In this document: one piece after another, positions 47,178-55,705 of the stretch
Position numbering within the stretch: position 1 is the stretch's first letter
How the letters are laid out: each line of letters opens with the position of its first letter
Assembly: GCF_000378045.1 (NCBI RefSeq)
Contig: NZ_KB899119.1
Location: forward strand, 1-58,283
DNA length: 58,283 nt
DNA from: Marinobacterium rhizophilum DSM 18822
GTDB lineage: Bacteria > Pseudomonadota > Gammaproteobacteria > Pseudomonadales > Balneatricaceae
Reading direction: 5' to 3'
Translations under genes and position numbers: made by a program
Notes under the pieces: generated by a model
The model's database searches: none
Seen by the model: the letters and a program-made list of their open reading frames with translations, nothing else
Told to the model about the DNA's origin: nothing

Positions 47178-48172
47178 TGGAACTGGGTTTTTTCTACTTT
47201 TTGCTGCTGGGCTTTGCCATCCTCATGTACGTGGTACTGGATGGCTTCGACCTGGGCCTGGGCATCCTCTACCCCTGGTTCGATGACGAGTCCCAGCGCG
47301 ATCACATGATGCGCTCCATCTCCCACGTCTGGGACGGCAACGAAACCTGGCTGGTATTCGGCGGCGTGGTGCTGTTCGCCGCCTTCCCGGTCGCTTACGG
47401 CGCCATACTGTCGACGCTCTACGTGCCGATCATGATCATGCTGATCGCCCTGATCTTTCGCGGTGTGGCGTTTGAATACCGCTTCAAGTCGCATCGGTCC
47501 AAGCCCTGGTGGGACAAGGCCTTTGCCATCGGCTCCTCGGTGGCAGCCTTTTGCCAGGGGCTGATGCTGGGCTCCCTGGTGCAGGGCGTGGACGCCGATG
47601 CCATCGACGGCTCGAGCCTGAACTGGCTGTCGCCCTTCTCGGTGCTGACCGCCTTTTCGGTGATGGCCGGCTATGCGCTGCTGGCCAGTTGCTACCTGGC
47701 GATGAAAAGCCGCGGCGAGATCCGCGACAGGGCGGCTCGCCTTGGGCGCCGCCTGGTGGTCGCCGTGATGATCGCGATGGCTCTGGTCAGTCTCTGGACG
47801 CTGATCGAAGCACCGGAAATCCGCGCCCGCTGGTTCGACGGCTACCACCTGCTGCTGCTCAGCCCGCTGCCGCTGCTGAGCCTGGGCGCCGGCTGGCTGC
47901 TGTTCAAGGACCTGGGCGGCAAACAACACGAGCAACGGCCGTTCTTTCTCGCGGTTGCCCTGTTCGTGCTGGGATTCGCCGGTCTCGTGGTGGGCCTCTT
48001 CCCCTACCTGGTGCCGCGCCAGCTGACCTTCATGCAGGCCCTGGCCCCGGCTTCGAGCCTGGAATTCCTGCTGCCGGGCGTGCTGATCTTCGTGCCGCTG
48101 ATCTGTGCCTACACCCTCTGGGGCTATCGCATCTTCAGCGGCAAGGTGGAAGATTTCGAGGAAGGCTACTAG
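47177..48172 (+). CDS. cydB: cytochrome bd-type quinol oxidase subunit II (CioB-like)
   Basis: 331 residues with about eight or nine membrane helices, beginning with the family pattern YVVLDGFDLGLGILYPW and WDGNETWLVFGGVVLFAAFP. Overlaps cydA by one base. Typical Cio-type size. Confidence 0.94.
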   Translation: MELGFFYFLLLGFAILMYVVLDGFDLGLGILYPWFDDESQRDHMMRSISHVWDGNETWLVFGGVVLFAAFPVAYGAILSTLYVPIMIMLIALIFRGVAFEYRFKSHRSKPWWDKAFAIGSSVAAFCQGLMLGSLVQGVDADAIDGSSLNWLSPFSVLTAFSVMAGYALLASCYLAMKSRGEIRDRAARLGRRLVVAVMIAMALVSLWTLIEAPEIRARWFDGYHLLLLSPLPLLSLGAGWLLFKDLGGKQHEQRPFFLAVALFVLGFAGLVVGLFPYLVPRQLTFMQALAPASSLEFLLPGVLIFVPLICAYTLWGYRIFSGKVEDFEEGY

Positions 48173-48221
48173 CAGCCTGTCGGGCTTACCACTGATCTAC
48201 TGCGGTAAGTCCAACAGGCTG
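48173..48221. repeat. intergenic hairpin repeat, copy B
   Basis: Starts right after the cydB stop. Arms 48173-48190 and 48204-48221 pair at 16 of 18 positions (CAGCCTGTCGGGCTTACC type) around a 13-base loop. The stretch CGGGCTTA..CA..GATCTACTGC also occurs at 56872-56894, so it belongs to the repeat family of copies A and C. Confidence 0.75.
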
Positions 48222-48265
48222 CCAGGTCCAACGCTTTTCACCCTCGCTTGCCTCAGGCTAAGCAC

Positions 48266-48300
48266 CCGCCAGCCCCCTACGCCTGGGCTGGCGGTCTTTT
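48266..48300 (+). terminator. cydAB terminator
   Basis: CCGCCAGCCC/GGGCTGGCGG 10-bp stem (48266-48275 and 48285-48294) with a 9-base loop, followed by TCTTTT and more T. Confidence 0.88.
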
Positions 48301-48356
48301 TAACAAACCGCTGACAAGCACTCGGGAAACACCGAAAAACCTCAGGATCCATCGCC

Positions 48357-48524
48357 ATGAACACCCCAATCACCACCCCTATGAACACCCGCGATCAGCA
48401 ACCGGCCACTGACCAGCGGCCACCGTCTGGCTGGCGCGGCTTTGCGCTCTGTTACGCCGCAGGCCTTGCACTGCTGGTCGTTACCACCGGCGCGCTCAAG
48501 CTTGCTTTCGCCGCACTGGGCTAA
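48357..48524 (+). CDS. small membrane protein after cydB (DUF2474-like)
   Basis: 55 residues (or 47 from the second ATG at 48381). A polar Pro/Thr/Gln-rich start is followed by one helix, GWRGFALCYAAGLALLVV..., ending LKLAFAALG. The size and W-x-x-x-A pattern recall DUF2474/CydX-like accessory proteins coded after Cio-type oxidases. A terminator lies between it and cydB, so expression would need readthrough or another promoter. Confidence 0.55.
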   Translation: MNTPITTPMNTRDQQPATDQRPPSGWRGFALCYAAGLALLVVTTGALKLAFAALG

Positions 48525-48657
48525 TCATGCCCGGTGCTCCCCGCGCCCGATCGAGACTTACGCCCCCGCTCTGCCAGCCCTGCCCCATAGCGCTGTCGCG
48601 CAATCACCTCCTGCGCCAAGATCCCCAGATCTCGCTGCTTTCCGGCACCGAAGCCGT

Positions 48658-48663
48658 TATAAT
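48658..48663 (+). promoter_or_regulatory. GntR gene promoter and possible operator
   Basis: Perfect TATAAT with a weak CTGCTT at -35 (17-base spacer). Just downstream, GTAT-TCCTG-ATAC (about 48667-48679) is an inverted repeat of the sort bound by FCD-type GntR regulators, suggesting autoregulation. Confidence 0.45.
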
Positions 48664-48784
48664 TATGTATTCCTGATACCGGCTGACTGCGCACGGCGTG
48701 CTGCCCGACGCGGCTGACCCAGGCAGATACAGGCCCACCGGCTCGCCACTAGCCCGGAACGGACCAAAACAAGAGACGGCTGAC

Positions 48785-49474
48785 ATGACGACGAGCAACC
48801 TGACCCGCAAGAAAACGTCGATGAAACGACGCTCACTGCACGAAGAGATTTCCGATCACCTGCGCTCGATGATTATCGAAGGCGAACTGCCCGAAGGCGA
48901 GCGTATCGACGAAAGCGCCCTCTGTGAACAGCTGGAAATATCCCGCACCCCGCTGCGCGAAGCACTCAAGGTTCTGCACTCCGAAGGCCTGGTGTCCATC
49001 GAACCCAACCGCGGCGCCCGCGTGGCAGTGCTGACCCCGGAAGAGTTTGCCGAACTGTTCGAACTGATCGGGGGGCTGGAGCGCATGGCCGCAGAATTGG
49101 CTGCCAGCCGCGCCACCGAGAGCGAGCTGAAAAAACTGGCGCAGATGCAGACTCGCCTGGAGTCACTTTACAGTGCGGGCGATCGCCACAACTACTTCGA
49201 GCTCAACCAGGACATTCATCGCATGATCATAGCGATGTCCCGCAACAGTACGCTCACCACTTTGCATGAACAGCTGCTGATGCGTGCCAGCCGCGGCCGC
49301 TACATGGCCATCGGTACCGAGGATCGCTGGGAAGAGTCGGTCGCGGAACACCAGGCGCTGCTCGACGCCCTGTCGGCCAGGGACAGCGAGAAAGCCGGCG
49401 AAATCATGCTTGAACATGTACGCCATACCGGCGACTGTGCAGTAAATGCGCTGAAATTGGGCAAGGCGGTTTAG
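48785..49474 (+). CDS. GntR-family (FCD) transcriptional regulator
   Basis: 229 residues. N-terminal winged helix (SLHEEISDHLRSMIIEGEL, LEISRTPLREALKVLHSEGL) and C-terminal FCD ligand domain (about 95-215) with the metal-binding Asp/His pattern (ELNQDIHRMI, EHQALLDALSARD). Start at ATG 48785; M13 at 48821 is possible. The ligand is unknown and no metabolic operon is adjacent. Confidence 0.88.
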   Translation: MTTSNLTRKKTSMKRRSLHEEISDHLRSMIIEGELPEGERIDESALCEQLEISRTPLREALKVLHSEGLVSIEPNRGARVAVLTPEEFAELFELIGGLERMAAELAASRATESELKKLAQMQTRLESLYSAGDRHNYFELNQDIHRMIIAMSRNSTLTTLHEQLLMRASRGRYMAIGTEDRWEESVAEHQALLDALSARDSEKAGEIMLEHVRHTGDCAVNALKLGKAV

Positions 49475-49748
49475 GCGCGGCCAGCACAATCACAAGGCCT
49501 GTTCCGGCGGGCCTGGTGCAAGGCAAGCGATGGAAACGATGGGTGAGTAAAGGTTTAATTGGGTGATCGAGCGCGCGACGGGCTCGTCGCAGACAAAGAC
49601 TCACAGGCGCAAGTCAGGCGAGAATTAAAGCAGGCTCCGGTCGCGATCATCATCGGGGACGACACCCCAGAATACAGCGCCCGAAGCCATAACAGGCTGC
49701 ATACAGCGGCAGGGCGACATCTGAACTAGCATCAAGATGCCGACCCGG

Positions 49749-50003
49749 TTAAAACTTCAGCCTGGAACCCGTCACTAAAACAGTATTCCTGCGACTCAGC
49801 CTTCTGCCTCGCACAGCACTCTTGGGATTCTCCACAGCCGCGACGGCAACGGAAGCGGTATTGGCGGACTTGACGGCACTGCTCATGGCACGCTCAGCCT
49901 TGCAGACATAGCGCGGTTTACTGATGGGGCTCGTCCTTGTACCAGCCTTCCTGGCCCTGGTGTTCAGCGTCTGAATCGGGTCAATACTTTTTCGTCTGTT
50001 CAT
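49749..50003 (-). CDS. DUF2986 protein, copy 1
   Basis: 84 residues beginning MNRRKSIDPIQTLNTRARKAG and containing SKPRYVCKAERA. Basic small protein of the DUF2986 type, longer than the copy at 55311 by a variable basic C-terminal tail. Function unknown. Confidence 0.65.
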   Translation of the reverse strand: MNRRKSIDPIQTLNTRARKAGTRTSPISKPRYVCKAERAMSSAVKSANTASVAVAAVENPKSAVRGRRLSRRNTVLVTGSRLKF

Positions 50004-50298
50004 GATAAATCAGCAAAGTCAGAAGATTGGGACCCGCAAATGTAAGTCCTAAAGAGCAAAAATACAAGTAAACATCTGTATGATATTTAAGCTTTTCGCG
50101 ACATTTATCACCCGCCATGTGACCAATCCCGAATCAAAGTAGGGACAAAACCGTGCCAGTCATCCAGCCTTGGCCAGCGCCCGGCCCTGCTGGCGATTGA
50201 CGATCAGGGCATTAGGCTGGATTAAACGCCCGCCAGGGTCACCCGTGCTGGCCGGTACAGAGCGCCCGAGGCCATTCAGAAGCGCATTGTGCATCCTG
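50004..50298. other. 295-base gap, no gene seen
   Basis: A/T-rich near 50040-50100. No ORF, strong hairpin or recognisable site beyond possible promoter-like TATGAT sequences. Confidence 0.4.
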
Positions 50299-51045
50299 CT
50301 ACTCGATAGACCGCAGTTCCAGGTCGTCGTCTATCACCATCCCGACACCGGGACAGTACACCTTGACCGATGTGCCCTTCTTTTCGAGCGGCGTGGTTTC
50401 GGTTACTTCCCCGCACGCCGCGAAATCACCCGCCGGAACAACGATATCGATATCCGCGGCGGTATGCTCGGCGCGATCGAGTGCGATATCCGGCGCAATT
50501 TCCTGGAAGTAGCGCGAGCCGAGCAGGAAGGCGCCGCCCGGCATGATGATACCCGGCATCGCGCCATTCACACCGGCCAGCCAGGCACCGGGGCCCTCGG
50601 CACCGCCCTGGGGATCGCCGTTTTCATCCGGTACGAAAACCTCTTCCCCAAAATAGTAAACGTCGCCGGTGCCCGTACAAATGGCAAAGAAATTCAGCGA
50701 GCGCTCGGCGAACTCGTCGTCGGCCTCTTCGTATTCTTCGATCACACGGGTACGGATCATTCTGGGCTGGTCATCGATCATCAGGTCGATATCACGCGTT
50801 TCATCGAGCACGCTGATGACCAGGGTTTCCTCTTCGTCGCAATCGCCAGCAAAGACACAGGCGTCATTGTCATAGGACAGCACCCGCCCCGGCTGAAGAC
50901 TAAAATACGCGTTTGCGCCATCGGCACTGAATGCGCAGTCAGCAAGCGGAAATGTTTCGGTGAAGTCGCGCTTGTCCCGGGCAAACAGCGTGCCGGGCAG
51001 CAGCGAAAGAATCAGCAGCGATACTAATACGGCGTGACGTTTCAT
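50299..51045 (-). CDS. secreted protein of unknown function
   Basis: 248 residues from MKRHAVLVSLL with a signal peptide cleaved about after LFA (residue 21). AGGAG precedes the start. Acidic mature protein with several Cys (DNDACVFAGDCDEEE, FFAICTGTGDVYYFGEE) that could form disulfides. Gly/Pro-rich centre (GAEGPGAWLAGVNGAMPG). No family recognised. Confidence 0.72.
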   Translation of the reverse strand: MKRHAVLVSLLILSLLPGTLFARDKRDFTETFPLADCAFSADGANAYFSLQPGRVLSYDNDACVFAGDCDEEETLVISVLDETRDIDLMIDDQPRMIRTRVIEEYEEADDEFAERSLNFFAICTGTGDVYYFGEEVFVPDENGDPQGGAEGPGAWLAGVNGAMPGIIMPGGAFLLGSRYFQEIAPDIALDRAEHTAADIDIVVPAGDFAACGEVTETTPLEKKGTSVKVYCPGVGMVIDDDLELRSIE

Positions 51046-51348
51046 GAGCCTGACTCCTCTCCTGGGCCGGCGGGTGCCGGCCCGGATTGAATACAAAGGC
51101 TGCCTGCATGAAACGCCCCCGAATCAGGAACGGCAAGATCCCTTTAATCCTCATTGTCGGCTGACAGGCAGCCACAACAGGTACCGGCGCAACAGCCGGC
51201 ACCCTCTTCTCAAACAAATAGGCGCTTTGACCGGGTAACGCCAGCCGCCACTACACCGGCACGGTCCCGGGGCTAGACGGAGTCGATCTATGCTTAGTCC
51301 GTCTGTGTTTAGGTCAGGAAGGGCGAGAGCAGTCGGCCCCCGCCGGGC
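51046..51348. other. 300-base gap, no gene seen
   Basis: Between two minus-strand genes. It holds the ribosome site of the secreted-protein gene and nothing else recognisable. Confidence 0.4.
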
Positions 51349-52293
51349 TCAGGCGCTGTCGCGTTTGCGTTCCTGGCTGAGCCGCAGGTAGATGCCCAGC
51401 CCGACCAGCATCGCCACGGCGGCCAGCAGCATCCAGACCGCACTGATCAGCTGGGTGCCGCCATCGCCACCGTCAAGCAGCGACTTGAACATCAGCAACA
51501 GCGACTCGATGGAAACCGCGATGATAATGGCCGCCATGAAGCGCGAAATGGTGCGCCGGGTCGTATCGTGGTGGTGAATATCCTTGCTCACCAGCACTTC
51601 CTCTTCGAGGATGGTTTTGCCCAGATCGAATATCGACATGCCCAGCGTAATCATGATCACGATGCCGAACGCGCCAGTGGCAATATTGCTGCCCGCCTCC
51701 AATACACCGAACATCGACTTGCCCGCAGAGTACAGCAGCAAGGCCGACACCAGTATCAGCATGCCGCCGATCAGGCCGTAGATTCCCTGGAACCAGGGGT
51801 GAAAACGGGTGCGCCGCCCGTCGCCGTTGAGGTAGGCGATCAGGCGCTGCAGGTTGAAGTTAAGCACCACATAACCAAGATCGTTGCCATCGTCATCGGC
51901 CAGGTGCAGCACCGCGGAAACCGACAGCTGATGGGTCGCGCTGGAGAGGTAGGGCTTGGTGACCACAGCCCTGTTCAGCTGTTCGCGCGCCAGCATCACG
52001 TAGGGGCGGTTGCTGCGATCGCTGCCCTTGCCCAGGGAGCGGCGATGGCGCTCGCTGACATTGGGGCTGTAGGCCGAATCAATGATCTGCACCCCCCTGG
52101 GGTCCAGGCTGTAGAGCAGCTCGACGAACGGATAGGCGCGATTCAGCTGGTTCACCGTCTGCTGCTGGGCAGCGCCGTCATGCAGCAGCGCCTGGGTGTT
52201 CAGGCTGGTCATCATCGATTCCATCAGACTGTGAATGGTCTGTTCGTGCTGTCGGTATTGCTGCAACAAATGGATATGGTTGGAGGTGCTCAC
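51349..52293 (-). CDS. membrane sensor with PDC-like domain
   Basis: 314 residues, GTG start. Residues ~30-150 are periplasmic and PDC/Cache-like (NRAYPFVELLYSLDPRGVQIIDS, RPYVMLAREQLNRAVVTKPYLSS, LGYVVLNFNLQRL). Then about four membrane helices (170-300) and no output domain. It may be a sensor subunit or a YqhA/Gly-pathway-like membrane protein; function unknown. Confidence 0.72.
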   Translation of the reverse strand: MSTSNHIHLLQQYRQHEQTIHSLMESMMTSLNTQALLHDGAAQQQTVNQLNRAYPFVELLYSLDPRGVQIIDSAYSPNVSERHRRSLGKGSDRSNRPYVMLAREQLNRAVVTKPYLSSATHQLSVSAVLHLADDDGNDLGYVVLNFNLQRLIAYLNGDGRRTRFHPWFQGIYGLIGGMLILVSALLLYSAGKSMFGVLEAGSNIATGAFGIVIMITLGMSIFDLGKTILEEEVLVSKDIHHHDTTRRTISRFMAAIIIAVSIESLLLMFKSLLDGGDGGTQLISAVWMLLAAVAMLVGLGIYLRLSQERKRDSA

Positions 52294-52594
52294 GGTCGCT
52301 GGAATCTCGCTCGGGATCGAAAGTCTCCACGCTAACCAATCGACATAAAATCTTCTACTTTAGTCGAATAAAAATGCAGTTTTCAGCAAATAAAGGCGAG
52401 GTTTTCGTCAGGCCCCCATGCCAGCCCGGCGCCTTCCCCGCAGGGCGGCTCAGCGGTTTAGGGTTCAGGCAGCGTTATGTTCATCCAGGGGCTATGCAAC
52501 CCGGGTCTTGCCGGTATAGGCTAGCGTCACGATCACCTCAAGGTGATCTGCGTCGCTCGGACGGTTCCGGGCGCTTACGTAGACAGAGGCTCCA
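52294..52594. other. 300-base gap before alaC
   Basis: Contains a perfect hairpin GATCACCT-CA-AGGTGATC (52531-52548) about 47 bases before the alaC start, a possible operator or leader hairpin. No gene. The ribosome site of alaC (AGAGG) is at the right end. Confidence 0.5.
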
Positions 52595-53848
52595 ATGACT
52601 CAGGATTCATCCGTACCGCCGGTACACCGCTTTAACCGCATCGATCGCCTGCCCCCCTATGTGTTCAATATCACCGCCGAACTCAAGATGGCGGCACGTC
52701 GTCGGGGCGAAGACATCATCGATTTCAGCATGGGCAACCCCGATGGCCCGACACCGCCGCATATCGTAGAAAAGCTCTGTACGGTGGCGCAGCGCGAAAA
52801 CACCCACGGCTATTCCACCTCCAAAGGTATCCCGCGGCTGCGCCGGGCGATATCGCGCTGGTATGCCGACCGTTACCAGGTGGAGATCGACCCAGAAGAA
52901 GAGGCGATCGTCACCATCGGTTCGAAAGAAGGCCTGGCACACCTGATGCTGGCGACGGTGGATAACGGCGATACGGTACTGGTACCCAACCCGAGCTATC
53001 CGATCCATATCTACGGTGCGGTCATCGCCGGTGCCCAGGTGCGGTCGGTACCGCTGATTCCCGGGGTCGACTTCTTCCTCGAACTGGAACGGGCCATTCG
53101 GGAAAGCATACCCAAGCCGAAAATGATCATCCTGGGCTTTCCGTCCAACCCGACGGCCCAGTGTGTCGAGCTGGACTTTTTCGAACGGGTGGTGGCGCTG
53201 GCCCGGCAGTACGGCGTTCTGGTGGTGCATGACCTGGCCTATGCCGATATCGTCTACGATGGCTGGAAGGCCCCCTCGATCATGCAGGTACCGGGCGCCA
53301 AGGAGATCGCGGTGGAGTTCTTCACGCTGTCCAAAAGCTACAACATGGCCGGCTGGCGGATCGGTTTCATGGTCGGCAACCGGGAGCTGGTCAATGCGCT
53401 GGCGCGCATCAAGAGCTACCACGACTACGGCACCTTCACCCCGCTGCAGGTGGCCGCCATCGAAGCACTGGAAGGCGATCAGCAGTGCGTGCTGGATATC
53501 GCCGAGCAGTACCGGCTGCGCCGCAACGCCCTGGCGAAGGGGCTGCATGAAGCGGGCTGGATGGTGGATATCCCGAAAGCGTCGATGTACATCTGGGCCA
53601 AGATACCCGACGCCTACCGCCAAATGGGCTCGCTCGAGTTTGCCAAGAAACTGCTGGCCGATGCCAAGGTATGCGTCTCCCCCGGCATTGGTTTTGGTGA
53701 CTATGGCGACGACTACGTGCGCTTTGCCCTGATCGAGAACCAGAACCGCATTCGCCAGGCGGTGCGCGGCATCAAGTCCATGTTCCGCGCAGACGGGCTG
53801 ATCCAGCCGCCGGACACCGGCAAAACGGCCACCGCGGCCCAGCCCTGA
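52595..53848 (+). CDS. alaC: glutamate-pyruvate aminotransferase AlaC
   Basis: PLP class I aminotransferase making alanine. FSMGNPDGPTPPHIVEKL, PNPSYPIHIYGAVIAGA, FPSNPTAQCVELDFF and the PLP-lysine motif LSKSYNMAGWRIGF are AlaC-like. 417 residues, slightly extended at the C-terminus (QPPDTGKTATAAQP). Confidence 0.93.
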   Translation: MTQDSSVPPVHRFNRIDRLPPYVFNITAELKMAARRRGEDIIDFSMGNPDGPTPPHIVEKLCTVAQRENTHGYSTSKGIPRLRRAISRWYADRYQVEIDPEEEAIVTIGSKEGLAHLMLATVDNGDTVLVPNPSYPIHIYGAVIAGAQVRSVPLIPGVDFFLELERAIRESIPKPKMIILGFPSNPTAQCVELDFFERVVALARQYGVLVVHDLAYADIVYDGWKAPSIMQVPGAKEIAVEFFTLSKSYNMAGWRIGFMVGNRELVNALARIKSYHDYGTFTPLQVAAIEALEGDQQCVLDIAEQYRLRRNALAKGLHEAGWMVDIPKASMYIWAKIPDAYRQMGSLEFAKKLLADAKVCVSPGIGFGDYGDDYVRFALIENQNRIRQAVRGIKSMFRADGLIQPPDTGKTATAAQP

Positions 53849-54027
53849 GGGCTCCCTTCGCTGCCCGGCGTCTGACAGCAGGCGCCGTGTCGCGGACGCC
53901 ATGTCACGGACTTCCCGCCTGCTAACCCGACAGCCCCCTGCTTACCCCGCGTTTCTGTCAGACCCCGTAATCACGCTGTGGGCCGCCCGTCGGGCCTGGC
54001 TCTGTGACCGTCAATGGAAAACCAACC

Positions 54028-54349
54028 TCGCTAGCCCCGGCCGGTATGCTGCAGCGGCTGGAAGCTGGCGGCTGATGCAGCGGCCCACCACTCGGCGTAG
54101 GGGGCCCCGCTCAGGTCGCCCTCGACAATGTACTGGCGCAGATAGGGACGCGCCGTTTCGAACATCCAGCGCAAATGGGACACCAGCGGATAATTGCGCA
54201 ACAGCGCATGGTGCGGCTGCGAGACATCCCGGATGCCGAGCAACGACAGCGGCATCAGGATCAGCAGCCAGAACGCCCATCACCAGCGTAAATGCCAGCA
54301 CCAGGGCAAAGGCGCCATATCGAATGCACAGATCCAGGATCGATTTCAT
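54028..54349 (-). pseudogene. frameshifted, truncated FMN-binding glutamate synthase-family gene
   Basis: The first frame begins at ATG 54347-54349 (MKSILDLCIRYGAFALV, membrane helix). About 75 bases in, the reading continues only in another frame as FWLLILMPLSLLGIRDV, then HALLRNYPLVSHLRWMFE and RQYIVEGDLSGAPY. That combination is the N-terminus of FMN-binding glutamate synthase-family proteins (RNYP..GHLR....RPE.RQY..E.D). One base too many at GGCGTTCTGG explains the shift. The ~450-residue catalytic domain is absent. Confidence 0.7.
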
Positions 54350-54706
54350 TGCAGCACCCACCGGTGCAGGAGTTTGAGTTCGGCTCGCCATCTGACTACA
54401 GCATAGAGCCTGACAAAGACTCGCCGGCACACCGCATGCGGACAAAAAAGCCCGGTGCACGGCAGCCAACGGTGGAACGGGGCTCGCTCGCTCGCCTGCC
54501 CCTTGGTTTGTACCCGCAGCGGCCAGCTGGGCGCCGGCAAGACGAGGCGATGCGCGCATTTGCACCTGCTGGGGTGGCACAGCAGCTCAGCCCCAGGGGC
54601 AACAGCGTTGTGGCAACGAGCGGATCTGGCGGTCACCTATACTCTTAACGGGGGTTTCCACTCCCCCCGGTTACCCAACCAACAAACCAACCAACAGGTG
54701 ACGACT
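54350..54706. other. 357-base gap, no gene seen
   Basis: No credible gene. It carries a TATACT (about 54639) as a possible -10 for the following gene, without a fitting -35. Confidence 0.4.
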
Positions 54707-55234
54707 ATGTACAGCAAGTTCATAAGTGCCTGTGCCTGCGTGAGCGTACTGGGGTGTAGTCTTGTTTTAGCCGACGACCAGGCAATGATTGCCAGTGCGG
54801 AAACGGCAGGGCCGCCAGCGGTTACCGCAAACGCCACCATTCGAGCACCCGATGGCAGGGTATTGCGTGAAGGCTCCAACAGCTACACCTGCTATCCACA
54901 ACAGGAGACGATTGGCCCGATGTGCAACGAGCCCGTATGGGACGCGCTGATCAGCGCCATGATGAATAAACAGGATTTCAAGCCAGACAGCCTCAGCGTG
55001 TCCTACATGCTGGCCGGTGAAGGCAGCGCCATTGGCGTAAGCAACAGCGACCCCTATGCAACCGACTCGCAAAACAGTGATGACTGGGTAAAAGAAGGGC
55101 CACACCTGATGATCGTGGTGCCCGATAGCGCCATGCTCGAAGGCATGTCGACCAACCCCGCCGATCCTGTCTATGTGATGTGGAAGGGTACGCCCTACGC
55201 ACACATCATGGTCAAGATCGCCGCCGAGCATTAA
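54707..55234 (+). CDS. secreted protein of uncharacterised family
   Basis: 175 residues. Signal peptide with cleavage about SLVLA|DD (residue 22). The mature part has NATIRAPDGRVLREGSNSY, a two-Cys stretch (YTCYPQQ, GPMCNEP), GPHLMIVVPD and a C-terminal VMWKGTPYAHIMV. I recognise the pattern as a widespread family without assigned function, in marine and soil proteobacteria. The longer upstream frame has no signal sequence and no ribosome site, so I start here. Confidence 0.78.
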   Translation: MYSKFISACACVSVLGCSLVLADDQAMIASAETAGPPAVTANATIRAPDGRVLREGSNSYTCYPQQETIGPMCNEPVWDALISAMMNKQDFKPDSLSVSYMLAGEGSAIGVSNSDPYATDSQNSDDWVKEGPHLMIVVPDSAMLEGMSTNPADPVYVMWKGTPYAHIMVKIAAEH

Positions 55235-55310
55235 CCCAAACAGCAAGGTCAGGCCTTAAGCCACGCACTCCTGGGCCTGGCCGCCCTCGACGACAGGGCT
55301 CCAGCTTCTG

Positions 55311-55499
55311 TTACTCTGCCGCGGCGCCCACAACAGCCGCTGAATCGCTACCTGCAACGCAGAGCGTCTCTTCGCTCGCCTGCGTCTTGGCACGCTCGGC
55401 CTTGGAGACATAACGCGGCTTGCTGCCGGGGTTCTGCTTGGCGTTGGCCTTCTTGGCCTTATTGCTGAGGATCTGATTGATTTTTTTACGTCGGTTCAT
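55311..55499 (-). CDS. DUF2986 protein, copy 2
   Basis: 62 residues: MNRRKKINQILSNKAKKANA, then SKPRYVSKAERAK, the classic DUF2986 form, with a short acidic/Ala tail. Paralogue of 49749-50003 (same MNRRK start and SKPRYVxKAERA core). Confidence 0.82.
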   Translation of the reverse strand: MNRRKKINQILSNKAKKANAKQNPGSKPRYVSKAERAKTQASEETLCVAGSDSAAVVGAAAE

Positions 55500-55705
55500 G
55501 CGCCACCGGGCTTGTCGAATAGAAAGGAGGCGCAATGTAAGGCCTGTACACAAAATATACAAGCAAAGCCGCTACCCGCCGGCCCAACGACGCCACCGAT
55601 CGCCAAAAGCGCATTTATCACGCTCACCGGCTGCCAGGCGTAATCGCCCCGCGCATCGGGCATAATGACGCGCATTACTCGGCAGCCGATCAACAGGGCC
55701 CTTGC

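Noticed and set aside
52607-53902. 431-codon minus-strand ORF opposite alaC
   Set aside because: Antisense shadow of alaC.
54350-54580. N-terminal extension of the broken glutamate synthase frame
   Set aside because: The membrane helix typical of the family begins at the ATG at 54349; upstream residues are low-complexity.
54455-54706. 84-residue N-terminal extension of the 54707 secreted protein
   Set aside because: The internal ATG is followed by a clean signal peptide; the upstream part is Arg/Trp/Cys-rich and not protein-like.
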